Shown: positions 25,839-33,697 of the stretch, in pieces
Layout of the letters: the number at the start of each line of letters is the position of its first letter
How positions within the stretch are numbered: the stretch's first letter is position 1
From: Prolixibacteraceae bacterium
GTDB taxonomy: Bacteria > Bacteroidota > Bacteroidia > Bacteroidales > Prolixibacteraceae
DNA: 64,000 nucleotides
Assembly: GCA_019163175.1 (NCBI GenBank)
Contig: JAFLKN010000067.1
Location: 1-64,000, forward strand
Direction of reading: 5' to 3'
The notes under the pieces: generated by a model
Databases searched by the model: none
Told to the model about the DNA's origin: nothing
The model's input: the letters and a program-made list of their open reading frames with translations, nothing else
Position numbers and translations under genes: made by a program

Positions 25839-28562
25839 TTGAATGGGAAACTTGTGGACTTTGTGGGTGAAGGGAAACGGAAAGATGGTTCCACTTTTTG
25901 GGTTTCGATGAATATTCGAATTATGCACCAAAATGGAAAAGTCTCGGGCACTGAGGGAATTGTTCGCGATATAACAGAACGGAAACTTGCAGAGAAAGAA
26001 ATAGTTTGGGCAAAGGATCAAGCCGAAGAAAGCGAAAGAAAATACCATGAACTTTTTAATGAAATGATTGATGGTTTTGCCTACCACGAAATTATTTTAG
26101 ATAATGCAGGTAATCCAACAGACTATATTATACTGGAAGTTAATAAGGCTTACGAAAAGCATTTAAATGTGCAAGGTGTAAATGTTGTTGGGCAAAAAGC
26201 AAGCACTTTCTTGTCTGATGAAGAATTGCAGCATTGGCTTGAAATTTTTGGAGCAGTTGCAATATCTGGCCAATCCTCAAATTACAGGATGTATTCACCA
26301 AAAGATCAGAAATATTTTGAAGGAAAAGCCTACTGCCCTGAAAAAGGGAAGTTTGCTATTACATTTTCAGATGTTACTGAAAAGGAATTAGCCGAAAAAT
26401 CATTGATAGAAAAGGAGAAAGAATATCGTACACTTGTTGAAAACCTTTCAGCAGGTCTCGTTGTGCACGATGCAAGTTCAGCTATAACCTTTGCAAATAT
26501 TGCTGCCAGCCAAATTCTGGGTTTGACTGATGATCAGCTAACGGGAAGAAGTGCAATTGATCCGACATGGAATTTCCGGAAAGAAGATTTATCAATTATG
26601 CCTGTTGCTGATTATCCGGCAAATATTGTTCTAGATACAGGCGAACCGCTGAAAGATTATATTTTAGGCATTTACAGACCAGATTTGGGTTATATAGTTT
26701 GGGTCATTTGTAACGGCTATCCCGTTTTTGACTCATCCGGTAAAATAAATAATGTAGTCATCACCTTTGTTGATATAACAAGAAGAAAGAATGCTGAGCA
26801 GGAAGTGATCCGTGCCAAAGGAATGATAGAAGAAAGCGAATACCGCTTAAAATTGGCTACAGCATCAGGCAAACTTGGAATCTGGGACTGGAATCTTGTT
26901 GAAAATACTATGATTTGGGATGAAAGGATGTTTGAACTTTATGGCACCACACACGATACTTTCCCCAATAACATTGATGCCTGGATAAATGGACTTCATC
27001 CGGATGACAAACAAATGGCTATTGATGCATGCAATGCTGCATTAAATGGAGAGAAAGATTTTAACACCTCATTCAGGGTGCTCCATCCCGATGGTAAAAT
27101 TTTACATTTAAAAGCTGATGGATCAATCATTCGGGATATTGATGGGAAACCCTTGAGGATGATAGGAATAAACAAAGATATCACTGAAACGAAACAGGCT
27201 GAAGAAGCCCTCCTCGAAAGCGAAAAACGTATCCAAAAGAAGCTCAACAACTTACTTTCTCCGGAAAGTGACATCAGCGAACTTGCACTTGAAGACATCA
27301 TTGATACAGATGTAATACAATCACTAGCTGAAGATTTCTTCCGAATAACTAATATTCCAATCGTTATAATTGATCTTGAAGGGAAAGTACTTGTCGGAAA
27401 AAGCGACTCATTCTGGAAAGATATATGTTTGAAATTTCACCGTGCTCATCCAGAAACATTGGCGAACTGTATAGAATGCGATACTGTTTTAACAAAGGGG
27501 ACACCCAAGGGTATTTTCAAATCCTATTTGTGCAAGAACAACCTTTGGGACAATGCAACACCTATAATCATTGGCGGTCGTCATTTAGGAAATCTATTTA
27601 CAGGTCAATTTTTTTACGAAGGTGAAAAACCAGATGATGAGATATTCAGGGAACAAGCTGTGCGATATGGCTTCGATGAAAAGAGTTACATGGAGGCTGT
27701 TGGTCGTGTACCTATATATAGCAGGGAATTCATTAATAATGTGATGGCCTTTTTTATAAAACTATCAAACATGATCTCGTCGCTTAGCCATACCAATATT
27801 GTATTGGCAAAAGTATTGGAACAGCACAAACAAACTGAAAAAGAATTAATAAAAGCCAAAGAAAGAGCTGAAGAAGGTGACCGCTTGAAATCTGCATTTT
27901 TGGCTAACATGAGCCACGAAATCAGAACCCCGTTGAACAGCATTATTGGTTTTTCTGAATTGTTGAACGATCCGGATTATGAGCCAGAACAAAAAACTGA
28001 ATTTACTAAAACCATTGCTCAAAACGGGACCAACCTTTTGGTCATTATAAATGATATAATGGACTTGTCGATGTTAGAGGCAAGACAGGTAAAAATCAGA
28101 AAAGAGCAATTTGCGGTAAAAGGCCTCTTAAGCGACCTGGAGAATGAGTTCAGTACAAAAGCCCATAAAAAAGAACTTAAATTCATTGTAAATATACCGG
28201 CTACTCTGGAAAACAAAACGATTGAAAGTGATTACTATCGTCTCAGACAAGTATTTAATAATCTGATTGGTAATTCGATTAAGTTTACAAACAAAGGGGT
28301 TATTGAAATAGGATTTTTGCCAATTGACAAAGGAGTCGAGTTCTATATTAAAGACACCGGGATAGGAATTGCGTCAGAATTTCACGAAGAAATTTTCGAA
28401 CGTTTTCGCCAGGTCGATGAAACCCGAACGCGTAAATATGGTGGAAATGGATTAGGTTTATCTATTTCGAAGAACCTTGTAGAAGTGCTTGGTGGAAAAA
28501 TCCGGATAGAAAGTGAACCCGGGAAAGGCAGTATATTCTATTTTACCATTTCAGACAATTAA
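25839..28562 (+). CDS. PAS-PocR histidine kinase (3' part of a split gene)
   Basis: The frame is open after a TAA at 25836 and begins with a TTG at 25839; the first ATG is at 25908, already inside a PAS domain, so neither is a natural gene start. Domains from residue 1: remainder of a PAS (1-60), PAS (about 65-190), PAS (about 194-325), PAS (about 332-460), PocR ligand-sensing domain (about 475-650; HRAHPETLANC, GQFFYEGEKP), HisKA with phospho-acceptor His693 in SHEIRTP, and HATPase_c (about 777-905; NSIKF, DTGIGI, GNGLGL). The signalling core is intact. There is no receiver domain or response regulator beside it. Function depends on whether the upstream lesions are real. Confidence 0.85.
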   Translation: MNGKLVDFVGEGKRKDGSTFWVSMNIRIMHQNGKVSGTEGIVRDITERKLAEKEIVWAKDQAEESERKYHELFNEMIDGFAYHEIILDNAGNPTDYIILEVNKAYEKHLNVQGVNVVGQKASTFLSDEELQHWLEIFGAVAISGQSSNYRMYSPKDQKYFEGKAYCPEKGKFAITFSDVTEKELAEKSLIEKEKEYRTLVENLSAGLVVHDASSAITFANIAASQILGLTDDQLTGRSAIDPTWNFRKEDLSIMPVADYPANIVLDTGEPLKDYILGIYRPDLGYIVWVICNGYPVFDSSGKINNVVITFVDITRRKNAEQEVIRAKGMIEESEYRLKLATASGKLGIWDWNLVENTMIWDERMFELYGTTHDTFPNNIDAWINGLHPDDKQMAIDACNAALNGEKDFNTSFRVLHPDGKILHLKADGSIIRDIDGKPLRMIGINKDITETKQAEEALLESEKRIQKKLNNLLSPESDISELALEDIIDTDVIQSLAEDFFRITNIPIVIIDLEGKVLVGKSDSFWKDICLKFHRAHPETLANCIECDTVLTKGTPKGIFKSYLCKNNLWDNATPIIIGGRHLGNLFTGQFFYEGEKPDDEIFREQAVRYGFDEKSYMEAVGRVPIYSREFINNVMAFFIKLSNMISSLSHTNIVLAKVLEQHKQTEKELIKAKERAEEGDRLKSAFLANMSHEIRTPLNSIIGFSELLNDPDYEPEQKTEFTKTIAQNGTNLLVIINDIMDLSMLEARQVKIRKEQFAVKGLLSDLENEFSTKAHKKELKFIVNIPATLENKTIESDYYRLRQVFNNLIGNSIKFTNKGVIEIGFLPIDKGVEFYIKDTGIGIASEFHEEIFERFRQVDETRTRKYGGNGLGLSISKNLVEVLGGKIRIESEPGKGSIFYFTISDN

Positions 28563-28575
28563 GTCAAAAATACAA

Positions 28576-28611
28576 AACGGGCTGCTTCAATATTACCTGA
28601 AACAGCCCGTT
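28576..28611. terminator. convergent terminator hairpin
   Basis: AACGGGCTG-C-TTCA (28576-28589) pairs with TGAA-A-CAGCCCGTT (28598-28611), with one mismatch. It lies between the convergent kinase and Gfo/Idh/MocA genes. The minus-strand side runs into a T-rich tail, so it mainly serves the GH31/Gfo operon. Confidence 0.75.
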
Positions 28612-28627
28612 ACTAGGAAAGCTTTTT

Positions 28628-30034
28628 CTACCACAAATTCTCGCCGAACGACCATCCTTCGCGAACGGGTTCTTTGATGTAAGCATCCAAATCAGGACGG
28701 TTCGTGATTTTCATATTCTGTGCATCGTATTCGAGGCGGGTTGCAAAACGCTGAGCCAATACACCAACAGCGATCATTTCGGTTAATTCTGCGGCATAAT
28801 CAAAATTCGATCCGGGCAGTGTATGGTTTTTAATGGCATCAATCCATTCCATTTGTGGTAACTCTTCAGCAACCCTTGGAATAGTTTGTGCAGGTGCATT
28901 CTTCAGGAATTCGGCCATTTCTTCTTCAGAAACCGCCAATCGAGGTTGATTAGGCCTCCCGCCTGTAATTAAAGTCTTCTTTTCTCCAACCATAATCATA
29001 CCCGAACCCGGTAATTTATCAATTCCCCATTCAGGTTTAACTTCTGGTTTTAAACCACCTTCGTACCATGAAAGTGAAGCCGGAGCTTTATCGCCCCGTG
29101 CGCCAAACTGATACGTTACAACCGACTGGTCAGCAATAAAACTATGATCAGGTATTGGATTAGCCACAATTCCTTCCGCCGACAGAGGCATTCCGAGATC
29201 CAATGCCCAGAACGGTGCATCAATGGTATGACAGGCCCAATCGCCTAACATTCCGTTTCCGTAATCATAAAAACCCCTCCACGATTTTGGAGCATAAGCA
29301 CTGTTGAACGGACGTTCAGGCACCGGTCCCTGCCACAGTTCCCAATCGAGATTTGCTGGTACCGGCTGAGCCGTAGGTGGAAATGCATCGGGTTTAGTCC
29401 AGTAACCACCCGGTTTAAAATCGAATGGCCCAAACCAGGCATGAACTTCTTTAACCTGACCCAATACACCGCCATCGTACCATTCTTTAATTAGCCGGAT
29501 TCCATTGGTTGTGTGTCCCTGATTACCCATCTGCGAAACAACACCATAATGTTTGGCTGCTTTTTTCAGGGTTCGCAATTGCCAGATGTTGTGCGCAAGT
29601 GGTTTTTCAACATAAACATGTTTACCCAGCTGCATGGCCGCCATCGTTGCGGCAAAATGGGTATGATCGGGAGTTGAAACAATTACGGCATCAATTTCAT
29701 TCGCCATTTCATCGAACATGACCCTGAAATCTTTATATCTTTTGGCTTTCGGGAAAATTTTAAATCCATCGGCAGCACGTTTTTCATCGACATCGCACAA
29801 GGCAACAACATTCTCGGTTAAAATTTCCCGCCTTTGATCTTCGGGTTTATTGGCATCCTCGGGAGCGTCCATAAACAATTTCTCCCAGTTGTCGGCTCCA
29901 CGTCCGCCAACTCCAATTATGGCAATGTTTAATTTGTTATTGGCTGAGCAGCTAAATAGGTTAGGAATGATTAAAGTTCCGGCAGTTAAAACAGCTCCTG
30001 ACTTTAAAAAAGTTCGTCTTGATAAGTTATTCAT
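28628..30034 (-). CDS. Gfo/Idh/MocA family oxidoreductase, Tat-exported
   Basis: A 468-residue protein that starts with a twin-arginine signal (SRRTFLKSG) followed by a lipobox-like LFSC. The Rossmann domain (about 35-200) contains AIIGVGGRGADNW and the family's EKPLAHN Lys motif. The C-terminal alpha/beta domain (about 205-420) includes the WYDGGVLGQVKEVHAWFG and GDWACHTIDAPFWAL segments typical of Bacteroidota periplasmic members. Such enzymes oxidise sugar hydroxyls or use a bound NAD for glycoside cleavage; in the keto-glycoside route they feed DUF1080 enzymes. It lies 34 bp after GH31 on the same strand, so the two are probably co-transcribed and act on the same substrate. Confidence 0.92.
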   Translation of the reverse strand: MNNLSRRTFLKSGAVLTAGTLIIPNLFSCSANNKLNIAIIGVGGRGADNWEKLFMDAPEDANKPEDQRREILTENVVALCDVDEKRAADGFKIFPKAKRYKDFRVMFDEMANEIDAVIVSTPDHTHFAATMAAMQLGKHVYVEKPLAHNIWQLRTLKKAAKHYGVVSQMGNQGHTTNGIRLIKEWYDGGVLGQVKEVHAWFGPFDFKPGGYWTKPDAFPPTAQPVPANLDWELWQGPVPERPFNSAYAPKSWRGFYDYGNGMLGDWACHTIDAPFWALDLGMPLSAEGIVANPIPDHSFIADQSVVTYQFGARGDKAPASLSWYEGGLKPEVKPEWGIDKLPGSGMIMVGEKKTLITGGRPNQPRLAVSEEEMAEFLKNAPAQTIPRVAEELPQMEWIDAIKNHTLPGSNFDYAAELTEMIAVGVLAQRFATRLEYDAQNMKITNRPDLDAYIKEPVREGWSFGENLW

Positions 30035-30068
30035 GTTAAAATATTTAGAAATTAATTTAGGCTATCTT

Positions 30069-31850
30069 TTATTTATAAACGACATAGGAACCAGTCGAAT
30101 ACTGATCTGTCCGGATTATTAATTTATTCCGGTCTTTATCGAAGCGGTAGTTCAAACTATCAGAGAGTACAGAACCATCCAGCACAACTTTTTTCGGTGC
30201 CGAACTGATGTTGATATTTAATACATGTGGTTTGTGTACACCACTCATCGAAATATTAATTTTTTCAGGATTATCTTCTACTAAAACTGTTGTACTTCCG
30301 CTTTTATCCGGATGATGAACGATAAATTCATTGGTGTTTTCAGGATAAATCAGCAAAGTCAGATATCCTTCTGAATTTTTATCACCCAGACCGGTATAGT
30401 CACGCTTAATGTCCATCGGTATTATAGCACCTTCGCGAACATAAACCGGAAATTCTTCGAGAGGAAACTCACGTTCAAAAGTTGTTGGCCCTTTAATCAC
30501 TTCCTTATCATTGAAGAAATACCTCCAATTTCCATCGGGCAAGGTAATTTTGTTTTTTAATTGATCTTTATAAATGGGAGCTACAAGGAAATTATCGCCA
30601 AACAAATAATGGTATTTGCCTTTAACCGGCCGCTGAAGCAACGTTCCTCCATTGTGGGCTTCAACCACGTAAGTGTACATATAAGGAACAAGTTCAGTAT
30701 GTAACCACGAGAATTTTCGGATAATCTCGAGTTCCTGTGGAGTCCGTTTCCATAAAGCCCGTTCTCCGTGCCCACCGTTTAGAAACAAACCACAAAATGT
30801 GGAAAACTGTGCCCATCGAATATAGAGTCGCGGAGGAATTACCCTACCCGAGAAACCGGCCACATCCGAACCAACAATATTATAACCCACCTCGGCACTT
30901 TCCAGAATATTCTGCATAGCCATTTCGATGCCATCAATACCATCCATGGCAATGTCAGAGTTTTGCTTGTCTTCAGCCGTTATTTCACCGGTCGATTCCC
31001 AGGTATGCTTCTGATCGCCTACCCAATTAACGGGTGAAGCGTCAATTGGTGCAAACCCTTCAGGATGATACCAATTATCGATTGAACGGGATAGAGTAAC
31101 AAATTCTGGATTTTGAGTAAGGCCATGTTGATATTCATCACGGTAATAATGATCCATGTAAGTACGGGTGGTCATTATTCCATCATGTGTTGACTTATAA
31201 AAAAGTGGTACAGGTCCAACTAAAGTATAGAAAAGAGTTCCGGTACCATCCAGTTTCCAGCCATCAATGCCCCAGTCAAAAACCTGCTGTTGCATTCCGC
31301 GCCACCATTTCATAGCTTCAGGATTGGTATAATCTATAAATCCACCTTTTCCTTTCCACCATTTTATCTGATCGCCTTTGCCAGCCACATAACCTTTCTG
31401 AGCAGCTTCAGTGAACCACGGCTCCGATTCACTGATCCGGGTATCCTTACTTTTACTATCAACCATAGTGGTCATCCAAAGTACCACACGGTAACCGCTG
31501 TTTTGCAAATCAGCAAACCATTTTCCAGGATTAGGGTAAAGTACAGTATCAACTTCGAAATCGTTGTAGCGCAAACTCCATGGGCTATCAATAAGAATAG
31601 TACGAACCGGAATATCATACTCAGCATATCCTTTTAGCAACGAATCAACTCGCTGAGCAGTATTTGAATCATCTTCCCAAAGCCAGCACTCCAGTGCCCA
31701 TGCCGGGGTAAGTGGAGGATTCCCATGTCGTTGCGCATTGAAGGGAGTACCTCTGAATGGAAATTCGAAACCGAAATAGTAAATAAGAAGTAAAATGCCT
31801 GCAAAAAAGGACAAGTACTTCAACCATTTTTTCATTTTAATCCGGGCCAT
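30069..31850 (-). CDS. GH31 alpha-glycosidase, signal-anchored
   Basis: 593 residues from ATG 31850; an ATG at 31835 is equally possible. An N-terminal hydrophobic segment (about 10-27) acts as signal or anchor. The GH31 barrel contains the nucleophile Asp201 in GWKLDG and the likely acid/base Asp279 in NWVGDQ, then the SDVAGF and RWAQFSTFCGLFLNGGHGER region. C-terminal beta domains start near residue 450 (YLFGDNFLVAP). It lacks the long N-terminal beta domain of most GH31 enzymes, since the barrel begins by about residue 50. The activity could be alpha-xylosidase, alpha-galactosidase, alpha-glucosidase or sulfoquinovosidase. It is the first gene of a two-gene unit with Gfo/Idh/MocA. Confidence 0.9.
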   Translation of the reverse strand: MARIKMKKWLKYLSFFAGILLLIYYFGFEFPFRGTPFNAQRHGNPPLTPAWALECWLWEDDSNTAQRVDSLLKGYAEYDIPVRTILIDSPWSLRYNDFEVDTVLYPNPGKWFADLQNSGYRVVLWMTTMVDSKSKDTRISESEPWFTEAAQKGYVAGKGDQIKWWKGKGGFIDYTNPEAMKWWRGMQQQVFDWGIDGWKLDGTGTLFYTLVGPVPLFYKSTHDGIMTTRTYMDHYYRDEYQHGLTQNPEFVTLSRSIDNWYHPEGFAPIDASPVNWVGDQKHTWESTGEITAEDKQNSDIAMDGIDGIEMAMQNILESAEVGYNIVGSDVAGFSGRVIPPRLYIRWAQFSTFCGLFLNGGHGERALWKRTPQELEIIRKFSWLHTELVPYMYTYVVEAHNGGTLLQRPVKGKYHYLFGDNFLVAPIYKDQLKNKITLPDGNWRYFFNDKEVIKGPTTFEREFPLEEFPVYVREGAIIPMDIKRDYTGLGDKNSEGYLTLLIYPENTNEFIVHHPDKSGSTTVLVEDNPEKINISMSGVHKPHVLNINISSAPKKVVLDGSVLSDSLNYRFDKDRNKLIIRTDQYSTGSYVVYK

Positions 31851-32247
31851 GTATGGAAATATTCAGCGTTTCAAGATTTACACTTGCGATTTAAATTTGT
31901 TTTGAACCAATGTGAAGGTAATATGTTGAGTGTTTTGTCTGCAATTTCAAAACTGATACAACACTATAAAATATTACCTCGTTAGTCCGTAACATCACAC
32001 AAGTATTCGAACAGTGAATTTCTAGTATGATATTATAGCATGTAATAATAGTTAATCAGGAATAGAAAAATTAAAATAATGTAATCCGATTTTAATGCTT
32101 TTTTAACTTAGCTAAATGGTTTTAGCGGAAAAACACGTAACTTTAAAGTTAAATTACAATGTATATTGAATAAAATGTCACAAGTTTATTGATTTGACTT
32201 TAAATATTTTTTACTGACACTAAAATTCGCGATTCAAAAAACACAAG

Positions 32248-32275
32248 TTGCTGATATATTTAAAGTTGTAATTTG
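32248..32275 (+). promoter_or_regulatory. candidate promoter for the PKD-SusC-SusD operon
   Basis: TTG (32248-32250), an 18-bp spacer and TAATTTG (32269-32275) approximate the Bacteroidota -33/-7 pattern, one base short of TAnnTTTG. It would give a leader of roughly 320 nt. Confidence 0.3.
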
Positions 32276-32349
32276 TATTACATCTTTATTTTTTGATTTC
32301 GAGACCATTTCTATTTCAATACATCAAGTTTTAACCAATTCTATTAATT

Positions 32350-32445
32350 ATGAAAAAACCGGTACATTTTTCTTCCGCTTTATTTAAGGTCGGATTAAAT
32401 CTTCCTCGAGTTCTTAAAGAAGATCCACCAATCGATTCACCTTAA
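32350..32445 (+). CDS. possible 31-residue leader peptide
   Basis: This short open frame begins ATGAAAAAACC and would encode MKKPVHFSSALFKVGL followed by 15 further residues. It lies in the long leader of the SusCD operon. The start context (ATTAATT-ATG) resembles those of real genes here. It has no recognisable domain and could be fortuitous. If translated, it could couple translation to the downstream hairpins. Confidence 0.25.
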   Translation: MKKPVHFSSALFKVGLNLPRVLKEDPPIDSP

Positions 32446-32597
32446 ATCCGAATTTTGAAACAACAAAACACATCTTGTTTATTCTTGTCGGATTTAAAAT
32501 TGCGATAAGACTTAACTTATGTTTTCGATCTAATCTATTTCAAAATTCTCTTATAAAATTCAGTACTTCATGTAATTAAATCTTAAATGTTTTATAT

Positions 32598-33521
32598 ATG
32601 AAAAAAATTTTCAAACTAGCAAGCTTATTTTTATTGGTGTTGTTTCTTTTTGCGACCTGCAAAAAAGATACTCCGGCACCAACAGCTTCTTTTACAGCCA
32701 CTGTCACAGGGAATGTGGTTACGTTTACTGCAATCGCTACTGACTACACTAAATTCGAATGGGATTTTGGTGATGGTAGCTATATAAACACTATCCCTTC
32801 GCCATCTCACACCTACAATGAATATGGGAAAGACTTTACTGTGACTTTAAAAGTTTTGGGCGAAGGTGGACAAATGGTTGTAATTAACAAGGTAACAATT
32901 CCACCAAAAACCAAAATGCAATTACTTACTGGAGGCACTGCTGCAACAAGTAGCAAAAAATGGCGGATAAGTGCTTCAGCAGGTATTGATTTTGCAGTTC
33001 CGAATGCAGCTCTTACTGTTGCCAAGAGTTACCCAGCCGGTATCCTTGGAGCAATCGGACTTGCTCAGGTTTATACCGATGAATTTGTACTTAAAGGCGA
33101 CGGTAGTTTAACTATCAATCCTAAAGGTGGTGGTATTCTTGCCGGATTTGTTTATTGCGCATTAAATGGTGTTGCAATGGCTCCAGATGCAGGTGCAAAA
33201 AGTGCGGGTCTTGCTTATGCCAAGCCGTTTACAACTCCTGCAGGCGCCACATTTGCTGTAAATGAAGGCAAAAGCTTTGTGGTTCCGGTTACTGCAGATG
33301 GACTAACAACTGCTAATGTTACTTATGCTGGTGTAACTACATTAAGCTTCGCCAACAAAGGTTTCATCGGAATTATGGATTTCATGAGCGAATGCATTGT
33401 TCTGGAATTGACCGATACAAAAATGAAGGTTGCCTTCTTTTTATCAACGGTCGCTCCTCCGGCTACACAGCTTGGTAAGGCTACCAATGTTTTGATCGTA
33501 AGCTTTGAGGTAGCACCATAG
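32598..33521 (+). CDS. PKD-domain surface lipoprotein (putative glycan-binding protein)
   Basis: A 307-residue lipoprotein (Cys21 after LFLFAT). Residues about 30-102 form a PKD domain (FEWDFGDGS ... SHTYNEYG). Residues about 108-307 form a second beta-rich domain that begins LLTGGTAATSSKKW, a motif recurrent in Bacteroidota surface proteins encoded with SusC/SusD pairs. No catalytic motif is visible. It lies 176 bp before susC on the same strand. A surface glycan-binding role, SusE/F- or SGBP-like, is inferred. Its position before susC is less common than after susD. Confidence 0.8.
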   Translation: MKKIFKLASLFLLVLFLFATCKKDTPAPTASFTATVTGNVVTFTAIATDYTKFEWDFGDGSYINTIPSPSHTYNEYGKDFTVTLKVLGEGGQMVVINKVTIPPKTKMQLLTGGTAATSSKKWRISASAGIDFAVPNAALTVAKSYPAGILGAIGLAQVYTDEFVLKGDGSLTINPKGGGILAGFVYCALNGVAMAPDAGAKSAGLAYAKPFTTPAGATFAVNEGKSFVVPVTADGLTTANVTYAGVTTLSFANKGFIGIMDFMSECIVLELTDTKMKVAFFLSTVAPPATQLGKATNVLIVSFEVAP

Positions 33522-33697
33522 TTTTGCTTTGGGGAGGGTTCATTTTAAACAATCTGACTGTTTAACGAATTAGAAAAACTTCAGGAGAAGTTAATTCACT
33601 AACATCAGAGAATAAATGAAAATTGAATGGAACCCTTCTTTTATAGTTGATTATAGAATTATTAAATATTAGCAATTACAACTAATTAAAATTATTT

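Larger units (their letters stand above)
31851..32597. other. 747-bp regulatory region between GH31 and the SusCD operon
   Basis: This A/T-rich gap separates divergent genes. It contains a candidate plus-strand promoter (32248-32275), a 31-codon open frame (32350-32445) and inverted copies of TTAAATCCGA (about 32443-32452) and TCGGATTTAA (from about 32488), with a related GGTCGGATTAAAT at about 32388. It could be a long 5' leader with attenuator-like folding. No larger gene is visible. Confidence 0.4.
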
